The notes: generated from the sequence alone by a model not told the origin. DNA of 36,701 nucleotides from Bacteroidales bacterium (GCA_023229985.1 JALNYF010000016.1:1-36701), one strand, 5' to 3'; counted from the first letter of the stretch, positions 25,784-34,203 are shown. Numbers and translations: made by a program.

Positions 25784-26623
25784 ATGAAGAAATTAGCATT
25801 TTTGAATATCCTTTTATTGCTGATCGTTTGTAATAGTTGCGAATGGCAAGAGGCTGAAGAACGCGGCAATTTGACCCAACGCGGGAAACAAATTTACGAC
25901 ATTTGGGATTATTCTTCGCAATCAATTCTGAATGATTTTGTCGATAAAGCATTTATTTTCAATGCTTGGTACACAGCCAATGACAGCGTTAAACGTATTA
26001 TTGAAGACCAATGGTTCCCCTATTACAAAATTCGCAACGACGGCAACGGCAAATACGGACTCTATTCCGGCACGACACTTGACTTTTCATTCGAAACAAA
26101 CCTGCAAAGCCTCACCGATAGTAGTGCAAATTGGACGATCACTCGCCATAATTCCTATTTAGAAATGAATACATATTATTCTTGCGAGCCAATCATCAAC
26201 AGTGTAAAAATTAATTACACTAATAATATGGAATGGGATATCCGCATCGACAGTAATTCAAATAGCAATAGTTCCGCATTATGGCATTTGCACATTAGCG
26301 GCAATTCTGTGCCCGAATCCATCTCTTTGGCAGATTATGAATTGAGCGGACATGGAGTTTTTGCTATGCAAAATTATGAAAGCATCGGAGGGCGTTACGG
26401 AAATGCACCCACTTTTTTGGAATACGAGATCGCTGAAAATTTTGCTCACTCTCCCGGTGCAAATTGGGAACGCGGCTCCGTTGACATATTATTATATAAT
26501 GAAAAAGCGGAATCGCTTGAAATAAAAGGGACCATATTGAACCGTAAAACTCTTTGTATCCATTATTTAGGTATTATCGAATATTGGGAAATTGGAGATT
26601 TTTTTAGAACATCACTTTTTTAA
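25784..26623 (+). CDS. Unknown lipoprotein
   Basis: A 279-residue protein with a lipoprotein signal peptide ending CNSC (Cys near 19). The mature part is rich in Asn, Ser, Tyr and Trp with alternating strands; I do not recognise a family. ATG 25784 follows the stop of the beta-barrel gene by 2 bp, so the two genes are coupled. The name is limited to what is visible: an envelope lipoprotein paired with a barrel protein. Confidence 0.65.
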   Translation: MKKLAFLNILLLLIVCNSCEWQEAEERGNLTQRGKQIYDIWDYSSQSILNDFVDKAFIFNAWYTANDSVKRIIEDQWFPYYKIRNDGNGKYGLYSGTTLDFSFETNLQSLTDSSANWTITRHNSYLEMNTYYSCEPIINSVKINYTNNMEWDIRIDSNSNSNSSALWHLHISGNSVPESISLADYELSGHGVFAMQNYESIGGRYGNAPTFLEYEIAENFAHSPGANWERGSVDILLYNEKAESLEIKGTILNRKTLCIHYLGIIEYWEIGDFFRTSLF

Positions 26624-26690
26624 TTTATATTTACACCGTTTTCTAAGAATCCTTTTTAATGGTGAGAATATTAAAAAATTCATTTCGAAT

Positions 26691-26734
26691 GATAGATTTG
26701 GAACATTGGTTTCCTATCTGTAGCCTAATCTATC
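26691..26734. other. Intergenic inverted repeat before the pse locus
   Basis: GATAGATT (26691-26698) and AATCTATC (26727-26734) are perfect inverse copies 28 bases apart, in the 237-bp gap between the lipoprotein and pseB. It is not followed by a T run, so it is not a standard terminator. The rest of the gap holds the pseB promoter and nothing else I can identify. Confidence 0.35.
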
Positions 26735-26794
26735 GGGGGAATGCCATTCATCAATCATATTTTCAAATTACACCGAAAATTCGATAAAATTTTC

Positions 26795-26827
26795 TTGTAA
26801 TTTCGTCGAAAAAAAGTTGTATTTTTG
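26795..26827 (+). promoter_or_regulatory. Predicted promoter of the pse operon
   Basis: TTG (26795-26797) and TATTTTTG (26820-26827), followed by CAGG, fit the Bacteroidota -33 and -7 boxes with a 22-bp spacer. The pseB ATG is 33 bp downstream. Confidence 0.6.
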
Positions 26828-26860
26828 CAGGTTAAAAAAATAAGCAAACTTGTAAATAAT

Positions 26861-27883
26861 ATGTTGAATAATCAATCAGTACTTATCACCGGAGGCACCG
26901 GATCTTTTGGAAAAATGTTCGTCAAAACTATTCTTCGCGACTATCCTGACGTAAAAAAGATAATCATTTATTCTCGTGGCGAATTAAAACAATTCAACAT
27001 GAAACAGATGTACCCTGAAAAGGAATACCCTCAAATGCGTTATTTTATTGGGGATGTGAGAGATGGCGAAAGACTTCAACGCGCTTGCGAAGGTGTTGAT
27101 GTCATCATCCATGCTGCTGCGATAAAACAAGTTGATACCGCCGAATATAATCCCGAAGAATGTATTAAAACGAATATTCACGGAGCACAAAATGTGATTA
27201 ATGCAGCCTTAGCAACTGGGGTAAAACACGTGGTGGCACTCTCAACTGATAAGGCATGCGCTCCGATTAATTTATATGGAGCCACCAAACTTTGTTCCGA
27301 CAAATTATTTGTAGCAGCCAACAATATCACAGGATTCAAAAACATTAAGTTTTCGGTAGTTCGTTATGGCAATGTGATGGGTTCACGCGGATCTGTAATT
27401 CCGTTTTTCATCAGCAAACGTAACAATAGTGCTACCGAATTGCCTGTTACCGACTTACGCATGACACGATTCAATATTTCGCTCGAAGCCGGTGTTAATT
27501 TGGTAATGTTTGCCATAGGTCATCATTTGGGAGGTGAGATTTTTATTCCTAAAATACCTTCTTACCGCATTACTGACGTAGCCAAAGCCATCGCGCCCAA
27601 TTTGCCGATTGTGGAAATCGGTATTCGCCCCGGCGAAAAATTACACGAGGAGATGATTACCGTTACTGATGCACTGAATACCATCGATTTAGGCAAATAT
27701 TTCGCCATTCTCCCATCCGTTTCTTACAAACATCAAACCGAAGAATATATTCAACATCATCATGCAATCATGGTTCCAGATGGATTCCATTACAGTTCGG
27801 ATAATAATGAAGAGTGGGAAACGGTAGAAACGATGCGAGAAAAAATTGTCAAATTTTGTGACGCAAATTTTCAAGTAAAATGA
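26861..27883 (+). CDS. pseB: UDP-GlcNAc 4,6-dehydratase (inverting) PseB
   Basis: The first enzyme of CMP-pseudaminic acid synthesis, making UDP-2-acetamido-2,6-dideoxy-L-arabino-hexos-4-ulose from UDP-GlcNAc. The 340-residue SDR protein has the NADP-binding motif GGTGSFG (11-17), the PseB motif AAIKQVDTAEYNPEECIKTN, active-site TDK (129-131) and YxxxK (Tyr139, Lys143). ATG 26861 fits the family start and lies just after the promoter. It overlaps pseC by 4 bp (ATGA). Confidence 0.93.
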   Translation: MLNNQSVLITGGTGSFGKMFVKTILRDYPDVKKIIIYSRGELKQFNMKQMYPEKEYPQMRYFIGDVRDGERLQRACEGVDVIIHAAAIKQVDTAEYNPEECIKTNIHGAQNVINAALATGVKHVVALSTDKACAPINLYGATKLCSDKLFVAANNITGFKNIKFSVVRYGNVMGSRGSVIPFFISKRNNSATELPVTDLRMTRFNISLEAGVNLVMFAIGHHLGGEIFIPKIPSYRITDVAKAIAPNLPIVEIGIRPGEKLHEEMITVTDALNTIDLGKYFAILPSVSYKHQTEEYIQHHHAIMVPDGFHYSSDNNEEWETVETMREKIVKFCDANFQVK

Positions 27884-29043
27884 CACCACACAAACCGATT
27901 TCATACGGACATCAAAATATCACGGACGAAGATATCCAAGCAGTAGTGGAAACGCTACGCTCCGATTACTTAACACAAGGTCCGAAATTAGCCGAATTTG
28001 AACAAGATTTTGCACAGAAAGTGGGGGCAAAATATGCCGTGGCAGTTTGCAACGGGACCGCCGCTTTGCACTTGTCAGCAATGGCTCTCAACGTTCATGA
28101 TGGGGATAATGTGATTGTTACGTCACTTACTTTTGCAGCTTCAGCGAATTGCATTCGCTATTGCGGCGGCAATGTTTGTTTTTGCGATATCGACAAAGAG
28201 AATTACCTCATTGATTTGAATAAATTGGAGGCAATGTTAACCACTCATCCGCAAGGATACTACAAGGGAATCGTTCCGGTTGATTTTGCCGGTTATCCCA
28301 TTCATGCAGAAAAACTGAAAGCTCTTGCCGACCAATACCATTTGTGGGTTATTGAAGACGCATGCCATGCACCGGGTGCTTATTTTATTGATTCTAAGGG
28401 TAATAAACAATTAGCAGGAAACGGAACTTTTGCCGATTTGACCTGCTTTTCGTTTCATCCCGTTAAACATATCGCCACGGGCGAAGGTGGAATGGTAACT
28501 ACCAATAATAAAGAACTTTACGACAAATTATGCTTATACAGAACGCACGGAATTACCAGAAATCCGGAACTGATGCACGAAAACCACGGTGGTTGGTACT
28601 ATGAAATGGTGGAACTCGGATTCAATTACAGAATGACCGATTTTCAAGCTGCTTTGGGTATCTCGCAACTCAAACGATTGGATTGGAGTCTGCAACGCCG
28701 CCAAGAGATTGCTGGCAAATATAACGATGCCTTCAAAGATATTCCGCAAATCAAAACACCGGAAGTAGCAAAAGAAGTCTATCATGCTTATCATCTTTAC
28801 GTGATTCAAATTGAAAAACGCAAAGAACTTTTTGACTATTTGCGCAACTTAAACATCTTTGTACAAGTACATTACGAACCGGTTCACTTGATGCCGTATT
28901 ACAAAAATTGGGGCAACAAAGCAGGTGACCTGCCGATAGTGGAGGAATATTCCCAACACTGTTTGAGTCTGCCGATGTATCCCACTCTGACCGACGAAGA
29001 ACAAGATTGGGTGATTGAGAAGATGAAGGAGTTTGTGAAATGA
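27880..29043 (+). CDS. pseC: Pseudaminic acid pathway aminotransferase PseC
   Basis: A 387-residue PLP-dependent aminotransferase of the DegT/DnrJ/EryC1 family. It adds the 4-amino group to the PseB product, giving UDP-4-amino-4,6-dideoxy-N-acetyl-beta-L-altrosamine. Motifs: CNGTAALHLS for phosphate binding, DACHAPGA, and FSFHPVKHIATGEGG with the PLP Lys at 196. Translationally coupled to pseB and pseF by ATGA overlaps on both sides. Related enzymes make other 4-amino sugars, but the neighbours settle the assignment. Confidence 0.92.
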   Translation: MTPHKPISYGHQNITDEDIQAVVETLRSDYLTQGPKLAEFEQDFAQKVGAKYAVAVCNGTAALHLSAMALNVHDGDNVIVTSLTFAASANCIRYCGGNVCFCDIDKENYLIDLNKLEAMLTTHPQGYYKGIVPVDFAGYPIHAEKLKALADQYHLWVIEDACHAPGAYFIDSKGNKQLAGNGTFADLTCFSFHPVKHIATGEGGMVTTNNKELYDKLCLYRTHGITRNPELMHENHGGWYYEMVELGFNYRMTDFQAALGISQLKRLDWSLQRRQEIAGKYNDAFKDIPQIKTPEVAKEVYHAYHLYVIQIEKRKELFDYLRNLNIFVQVHYEPVHLMPYYKNWGNKAGDLPIVEEYSQHCLSLPMYPTLTDEEQDWVIEKMKEFVK

Positions 29044-29723
29044 GAAACATCGCTATCATTCCGGCGCGAGGCGGCAGTAAACGCATCCCACGAAAAAATA
29101 TCAAAGATTTCTTGGGGAAGCCAATTATTGCCTACTCTATTGAAGCCGCCATACAATCCAATTTATTCGAAGAAATCATGGTTTCAACGGACGATGAGGA
29201 AATTGCTGAGGTTGCTGAACGTTTTGGTGCAAAAGTTCCTTTTATGCGTTCTACCGAAACCGCCAACGACTTCGCTTCTACCAATGATGTTCTGAAAGAA
29301 GTTATTGCAACTTACGAAAAGCAAAATATAGCTTTCGAAAACATGTGTTGTATATACGCTACTGCACCGCTGATTCTAAGTAATAAAATCGTAGAAACAT
29401 ACCAACGTCTGATATCTTCCGAGTTTTCGATGGTCTATCCGGTAGTGCCATTTTCATACCCCATTTGGCGATGCTTGGATATGGACGAAAACGGAACCCT
29501 GAAACGTCATTGGAGCGAATTTGAAAATAGTCGCAGTCAGGATTTACCTGTAGAATATCACGACACCGGTACTTTTTACTGGTACAAAATTGAAGAATGG
29601 AAATCCGGAAGCAAAAACATAGGTGGTATTGTGGTTGCGGAGACTGCTGTGCAAGATATTGATAATGAATCCGATTGGCTGTTGGCGGAAATGAAATATC
29701 GACTTATGCACGGAAATAAATGA
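29040..29723 (+). CDS. pseF: Pseudaminic acid cytidylyltransferase PseF
   Basis: A 227-residue CMP-sugar synthetase that joins pseudaminic acid to CMP. The start IIPARGGSKRIPRKNIKDFLGKP is the nucleotide-binding loop of the NeuA/PseF family. Further on are STDDEEIAEVAERFGA and a DTGTFYW motif close to the family's C-terminal pattern. It overlaps pseC by 4 bp. About 118 bp separate it from pseG, where a second promoter box is found. Confidence 0.92.
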   Translation: MRNIAIIPARGGSKRIPRKNIKDFLGKPIIAYSIEAAIQSNLFEEIMVSTDDEEIAEVAERFGAKVPFMRSTETANDFASTNDVLKEVIATYEKQNIAFENMCCIYATAPLILSNKIVETYQRLISSEFSMVYPVVPFSYPIWRCLDMDENGTLKRHWSEFENSRSQDLPVEYHDTGTFYWYKIEEWKSGSKNIGGIVVAETAVQDIDNESDWLLAEMKYRLMHGNK

Positions 29724-29793
29724 TGTCATTCGGATTCTGCAACATCACCAAACAAATTTATCATTCAATTTTCATCATTAAAAAATAAATGAC

Positions 29794-29801
29794 TATCTTT
29801 G
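29794..29801 (+). promoter_or_regulatory. Predicted internal promoter before pseG
   Basis: TATCTTTG matches TAnnTTTG, 41 bp before the pseG ATG. A TTTTC stretch about 20 bases upstream is a weak -33 candidate. Confidence 0.5.
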
Positions 29802-29841
29802 CAACTTCGCCATTGGCAAATAAACTCAAACACCTACGGCA

Positions 29842-30825
29842 ATGAATAGGAAAAGGAAAATATTCTTCCGCGCAGATGCCGGCAGCACCATCGGCTACGG
29901 ACATTTTATCCGATCACTGGCTCTTGCCGATATGCTGAAAAAGGAGTTCGACTGCACTTTCTTTACCCAAATACCGACAGAATATCAGAAAAAGGAAGCC
30001 ATGCCGGTTTGTCGCCTCGTGGAACTGCCCAACGACGAGAGCAAATTCCAACGCTTCTTGGACTATCTTACCGGTAAAGAAATAGTGGTTTTGGACAACT
30101 ATTTCTTTACCACCGAATATCAACGTGCCATCAAAGCCAAAGGTTGTCAATTGGTTTGCATCGATGATATGCACGACAAACACTACGTTGCCGATGTGGT
30201 GATTAATCACGGTTGCCATCGAGCCGAATTGTTTGATGTGGAACCATACACCAGCCTTTGCTTGGGGTTGGAGTGGGCACTGTTGCGAAAACCGTTTTTG
30301 GAAGCCGCCCAACAACCTCGTTCACCCAAACATGTCGATAAAATTGAAAAAACAGTGGTCTGTTTTGGCGGAAGCGACACCATGCATCTCACAGAAAAAG
30401 CTATTACCGAATTAATGCCTATCCATGATATCCAAAGCATTAATGCCATTGTGGGAAATCATTTTGATACTTTTCAACAATTTGAGGACAGCCGCGTACA
30501 TTTTCATCAAAACATATCGGCCCAAGCAGTTGCCGAATTGTTCACAGCTTGCGATTTAGCCGTAGTTTCGGCCAGTTCGGTGTGCATCGAAGCATTGGCT
30601 TGCGGCGCCAAAGTAGCAGCAGGCTGGTATGTGGAAAATCAAAAAGAAATCTATGATCTATGCGTACAATTGAATCTAATTATTGGTTTAAATCACCTTT
30701 CTGACGCTTCATTCATTTCAATATTCAATTCTGATATGAATAGAAAAAATCACTCAACCACTTGTAACAGTTTATTCACCAACATCAAAAATAATTATGT
30801 CAACCTATTTAAAAGCTGCCACTGA
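29842..30825 (+). CDS. pseG: UDP-sugar hydrolase PseG
   Basis: A 327-residue GT-B-fold hydrolase that releases UDP to give 2,4-diacetamido-2,4,6-trideoxy-L-altrose. The N-terminal motif RADAGSTIGYGHFIRSLALAD carries the catalytic His; CIDDMHDKHYVADVVINHGC and the C-terminal VSASSVCIEALACG (nucleotide binding) are also typical. In the usual pathway PseH acetylates before PseG acts. The 3' end overlaps the PseH-like gene by 29 bp. Confidence 0.9.
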   Translation: MNRKRKIFFRADAGSTIGYGHFIRSLALADMLKKEFDCTFFTQIPTEYQKKEAMPVCRLVELPNDESKFQRFLDYLTGKEIVVLDNYFFTTEYQRAIKAKGCQLVCIDDMHDKHYVADVVINHGCHRAELFDVEPYTSLCLGLEWALLRKPFLEAAQQPRSPKHVDKIEKTVVCFGGSDTMHLTEKAITELMPIHDIQSINAIVGNHFDTFQQFEDSRVHFHQNISAQAVAELFTACDLAVVSASSVCIEALACGAKVAAGWYVENQKEIYDLCVQLNLIIGLNHLSDASFISIFNSDMNRKNHSTTCNSLFTNIKNNYVNLFKSCH

Positions 30826-31858
30826 AAAGGATATAAATCTTCTTTTTGAATGGACAAATGACCCTTCTGTACGGCAAAATTCCTTCAATTCTGCTCCCAT
30901 TCCTTTTGAAGATCATCAACGTTGGTTTCATCGCGTGTTGAATGACCCGAACACTTTTTTATACATTTTGTACGATGCAAATATTCCCATCGGACAAATC
31001 AGGTTGGATAAAAAAGAAGACGGAAGTGCCGTTATTAATTACAGTATTTCAAAATCACATAGGGGTAAAGGTTATGGACTGATTATCATTCAATTGATTA
31101 ACAATTATATCATTGAGAATTCGTTGCCAATAACAACTTTAATTGCAAAAGTGAAAAAAGAAAACGTTGCTTCTCAATTGATTTTTGAAAAGTCCGGATT
31201 TCGTGTATCGGATAAAGGTGACTTTTATGAATATTGTATAAATATTTGTAATTTATTGATTATCAATAATATAAATTTTTTAGGGGGGGTAATTCTATCA
31301 AATAATAGAAATTCTTTTGCATTATTTGATTCATTAAGTTTGTTATATGATGACATCACGATTTATAGTGATCCGATAGATATTGATTTTTGTATGAATA
31401 GGAAGCCTTCATTTATAATCAGTTATAATTATTCTCACATAATATCTTCAGATGTTATCAATTTTTACGGAGAAAACAGAATGTTTAATATTCATATATC
31501 GTTATTGCCATATAATAAAGGCTCTGATCCAAATTTTTGGAGTTTCATTGACAATACACCTAAAGGAGTTTCTATACATACAATCTCAAAAGGTCTTGAC
31601 TCCGGTTCAATAGTCTTGCAAAAAGAGGTGTTTTTTGATGAAAACAAAGAGACATTTTGCACATCGTATGAAAAATTAAATAATTTAGCCGTTGAGTTAT
31701 TTTCCGAGAATGCTTCAAAAATATTGAGTGGACAAATACAAACAAAGCAGCAAATTGGAAAAGGAACATATCATAGAAGAAGTGATTTCAATAATTATGT
31801 TGATGGAATAAGATTTTCGTGGAATATGAATATTGGAGAGTTTAAAAATCAAATATAG
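30797..31858 (+). CDS. Fusion of PseH-like GNAT acetyltransferase and formyltransferase
   Basis: A 353-residue protein of two parts. Residues 1-150 are a GNAT acetyltransferase with the PseH pattern FEWTNDPSVRQNSF and the acetyl-CoA loop RGKGYG (89-94); this part alone has the full length of PseH, which acetylates the 4-amino group of the PseC product. Residues about 165-353 resemble 10-formyl-THF-dependent formyltransferases: FNIHISLLP gives the catalytic Asn231 and His233, and KGLDSGSIV gives Asp268. The second part may formylate an amino group of the same sugar. A run of seven G at residues 163-165 marks the junction. The second half is visibly more A+T-rich than the first, suggesting a separate origin. 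N-formyl pseudaminic acids are known in other bacteria, which fits, but the true product is not shown by sequence. Confidence 0.8.
   Translation: MSTYLKAATEKDINLLFEWTNDPSVRQNSFNSAPIPFEDHQRWFHRVLNDPNTFLYILYDANIPIGQIRLDKKEDGSAVINYSISKSHRGKGYGLIIIQLINNYIIENSLPITTLIAKVKKENVASQLIFEKSGFRVSDKGDFYEYCINICNLLIINNINFLGGVILSNNRNSFALFDSLSLLYDDITIYSDPIDIDFCMNRKPSFIISYNYSHIISSDVINFYGENRMFNIHISLLPYNKGSDPNFWSFIDNTPKGVSIHTISKGLDSGSIVLQKEVFFDENKETFCTSYEKLNNLAVELFSENASKILSGQIQTKQQIGKGTYHRRSDFNNYVDGIRFSWNMNIGEFKNQI
31283..31289 (+). repeat. Seven-G tract at the domain junction (possible phase-variation site)
   Basis: The reading frame is TTA-GGG-GGG-GTA. With six G it would read GGG-GGG-TAA and stop at once; with eight it would stop seven codons after the tract begins at a TAA. 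Either change would leave the GNAT domain alone. It is the longest run of G or C I found in the window. Confidence 0.6.
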
Positions 31859-31875
31859 AATAAAATTTCAATACA

Positions 31876-31906
31876 TTTCTTTATTACAAAAAAACACCTA
31901 TCTTTG
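31876..31906 (+). promoter_or_regulatory. Predicted promoter of the ATPase gene
   Basis: TATCTTTG (31899-31906) matches TAnnTTTG; TTTC (31876-31879) lies 19 bp upstream in the -33 position. The start of transcription would fall near 31912, inside the palindromic repeats. Confidence 0.55.
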
Positions 31907-31910
31907 CATT

Positions 31911-31938
31911 CGCAAATTGCGTTACGCAAATTGCGTAA
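31911..31938. promoter_or_regulatory. Tandem palindromes at the ATPase gene's transcription start
   Basis: CGCAAATTGCG occurs twice (31911-31921 and 31925-31935), each an inverted repeat around one central base. The second extends to a perfect 17-bp palindrome, TTACGCAA-A-TTGCGTAA (31922-31938). The position just behind the -7 box suggests an operator. Confidence 0.55.
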
Positions 31939-31957
31939 TAATTAATAATTTGAAGTC

Positions 31958-33073
31958 ATGGAAAATCCCTTTTTAATTTCCGGATATCGCAGCCCGGAGT
32001 ATTTTTGCGACAGAGAAAGCGAAACGCAAACCCTAATAGATGCTTTGCGAAACGGGCGAAATGTTACGCTCATCTCGCCACGCCGTATGGGAAAAACCGG
32101 ATTAATAAAAAATGTATTTTATCATTTGCAACAGAATAATGATGTTGTGGTTTTTTATTTGGACCTCTATTCAACACAAAATTTATCGGATTTCGTTACA
32201 TTATTGGCAGATACAGTTTTAGGAAAATTAGACAACAATATTCAAAAAGCTGTGCAACGGGTTACACATTTTATCAAAAGTTGTCGTCCCACATTCTCTT
32301 TCGACGAGTTAACCGGTTTGCCCAAAGTAGGTATTGAACTTGCTGAAAATCTATCAAAGACATCATTGGAAGAGATATTTCAATACCTGCAATCTTCGGA
32401 ACGAACTTGTTATTTGGCATTTGACGAATTTCAACAAGTGAATAATTATCCCGAAAAAGGCGTAGAGGCTTTGTTGCGGTCGTATATTCAATTTACTACC
32501 AACGTACATTTTATTTTCTCCGGAAGTCGAAGTCATTTGATGCAGGAAATGTTCATTTCGCCCAAACGTCCTTTTTATCAAAGTACGCAATTGATGAATA
32601 TTGGACCTGTTTTTGAAGATAAGTATTATCAATTTGCAGGAAAATGGATGCAACAACAACGTATAACTCTTTTGCCGGAATTATTTAAAAACATTTACAA
32701 TAAATTTGAAGGACATACGTGGTATATTCAGATGATTTTCAATCGTTTATATAATAACGCCGATACTATTGACCATTCAAAAATCGACATGGTAATTGCC
32801 CAAGTGGTAGCTGAAAACGAATATGCTTATCAATCGTTGTTGGCTACATTACCCTCCATTTCTACTCAATTATTAAAAGCGGTGGCAAAAGAGGGAAAAA
32901 TCAAAGAGATTACATCCGGAAACTTCATCAAACGATATAAATTCAAAGCAGCCAGCAGTATTACACGAGCCATAAAACATTTAACCAAGTATGAATTAGT
33001 TTATTACGATGGAACAAATTATTCCGTATATGATAGATTTATGGGGATTTGGCTCAAGAATTTACCATTTTAA
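31958..33073 (+). CDS. AAA-type ATPase with C-terminal winged-helix-like region
   Basis: A 371-residue protein of the ATPase_2-like (P-loop) family. Walker A is SPRRMGKT (40-47) and Walker B is CYLAFDEFQQ (about 151-160); a sensor-like FSGSRSHLM follows (about 186-194). The C-terminal 80 residues (FIKRYKFKAASSITRAIKHLTKYELVYYDG) look like a winged helix. Such ATPases are common in Bacteroidota and archaea and often lie in accessory regions; their targets are mostly unknown. It sits inside the pse gene set but has its own promoter and seems an insertion. Because of the winged-helix part and the palindrome at its start, it may control its own expression. Confidence 0.78.
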   Translation: MENPFLISGYRSPEYFCDRESETQTLIDALRNGRNVTLISPRRMGKTGLIKNVFYHLQQNNDVVVFYLDLYSTQNLSDFVTLLADTVLGKLDNNIQKAVQRVTHFIKSCRPTFSFDELTGLPKVGIELAENLSKTSLEEIFQYLQSSERTCYLAFDEFQQVNNYPEKGVEALLRSYIQFTTNVHFIFSGSRSHLMQEMFISPKRPFYQSTQLMNIGPVFEDKYYQFAGKWMQQQRITLLPELFKNIYNKFEGHTWYIQMIFNRLYNNADTIDHSKIDMVIAQVVAENEYAYQSLLATLPSISTQLLKAVAKEGKIKEITSGNFIKRYKFKAASSITRAIKHLTKYELVYYDGTNYSVYDRFMGIWLKNLPF

Positions 33074-33087
33074 GCAAATAACTAATT

Positions 33088-34128
33088 ATGAATAAAACTT
33101 TTATCATAGCCGAACTATCGGCAAACCACAACGGCAGCAAACAGACTGCCATAGAAACCATCCAAGCGGCAAAACGCGCCGGTGCCGACGCCATCAAATT
33201 GCAGACCTATACTGCCGACACCATTACATTGAATTGTCATAACGCCGATTTCAAAATCACGCAAGGCACCTTATGGGACGGAAAATACCTTTACGACCTC
33301 TACCAAGAAGCCTACACGCCTTGGGAATGGCACACCGAACTTTTTGAAGCTGCCCAAGATGAAGGATTAGTCTGTTTTTCAACGCCTTTTGATAAAACCG
33401 CAGTCGATTTATTGGAATCGCTCAATAATCCGATTTATAAAATTGCTTCTTTTGAAATTACCGACATTCCACTTATCGAATATGCTGCACGGAAGATGAA
33501 ACCGATGGTTATTTCCACCGGCATTGCCACGATGGAAGATATTGCATTAGCCGTGGAAACTTGCCGAAAAGTCGGCAACAACGACATTACACTGCTCAAA
33601 TGTACCTCTTCTTATCCGGCACCCATTGAAGAAGCCAACTTGCTCATGATTAACGATTTAGCTACTCGATTTGGTGTAAAATCCGGTCTGTCCGACCATA
33701 CCATCAGTTCGGTGGCTCCCATCACGGCAGTGGTACTCGGAGCCGTGATGATAGAAAAACACTTCATTATCGACCGCAGCATTGGCGGACCCGATGCCGC
33801 TTTCTCCATGAACGAACAAGAGTTTACCCAAATGGTGAAGGAAATTCGCCAAGCCGAAAAAGCGATTGGCAAGATCAATTACGAACCAACCGACAAGATG
33901 AAAAGCGGAAGATGTTTTTCGCGCTCGCTCTATGTGGCAGAGAATATGAAAGCCGGCGATGTAATTACCGAACAAAATGTTCGTTCTGTGCGCCCGGGTT
34001 ACGGCTTACACCCGAAATATTTTCCGGAATTATTGGGTAAAAAGGTGAACAGGGATTTGCAAAAAGGAGAACGCATGAAGTTGGAATGGGTAGTGCAAAA
34101 TAATTCAAAAGCTATGGTGGACTTTTGA
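33088..34128 (+). CDS. pseI: Pseudaminic acid synthase PseI
   Basis: The 346-residue enzyme condenses the PseG product with phosphoenolpyruvate to form pseudaminic acid. The N-terminal TIM-barrel NeuB domain (about 1-270) has IIAELSANHNGS, AIKLQTY, FSTPFD, KIASFEITD, VISTGIATMED and EKHFIIDR; the ANHNG sequence and later GPDAAFSM are typical of PseI. The C-terminal SAF domain (about 280-346) carries GRCFSRSLYVAENMKAGD, which covers the active site of the partner subunit. It starts 14 bp after the ATPase gene and has no promoter of its own visible, so its expression may depend on that gene's promoter. Confidence 0.93.
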   Translation: MNKTFIIAELSANHNGSKQTAIETIQAAKRAGADAIKLQTYTADTITLNCHNADFKITQGTLWDGKYLYDLYQEAYTPWEWHTELFEAAQDEGLVCFSTPFDKTAVDLLESLNNPIYKIASFEITDIPLIEYAARKMKPMVISTGIATMEDIALAVETCRKVGNNDITLLKCTSSYPAPIEEANLLMINDLATRFGVKSGLSDHTISSVAPITAVVLGAVMIEKHFIIDRSIGGPDAAFSMNEQEFTQMVKEIRQAEKAIGKINYEPTDKMKSGRCFSRSLYVAENMKAGDVITEQNVRSVRPGYGLHPKYFPELLGKKVNRDLQKGERMKLEWVVQNNSKAMVDF

Positions 34129-34203
34129 ATTATTTTGCAACGAAAAAACAGATCAAGAATGTGCAAGCATTCATTAATCGGTCAAAAATTGGATAGTACA
34201 ATG

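Noticed and set aside
34157..34172. Hairpin between pseI and the lipocalin gene
   Set aside because: Only five pairs and no T run on either strand, too weak for a terminator call.
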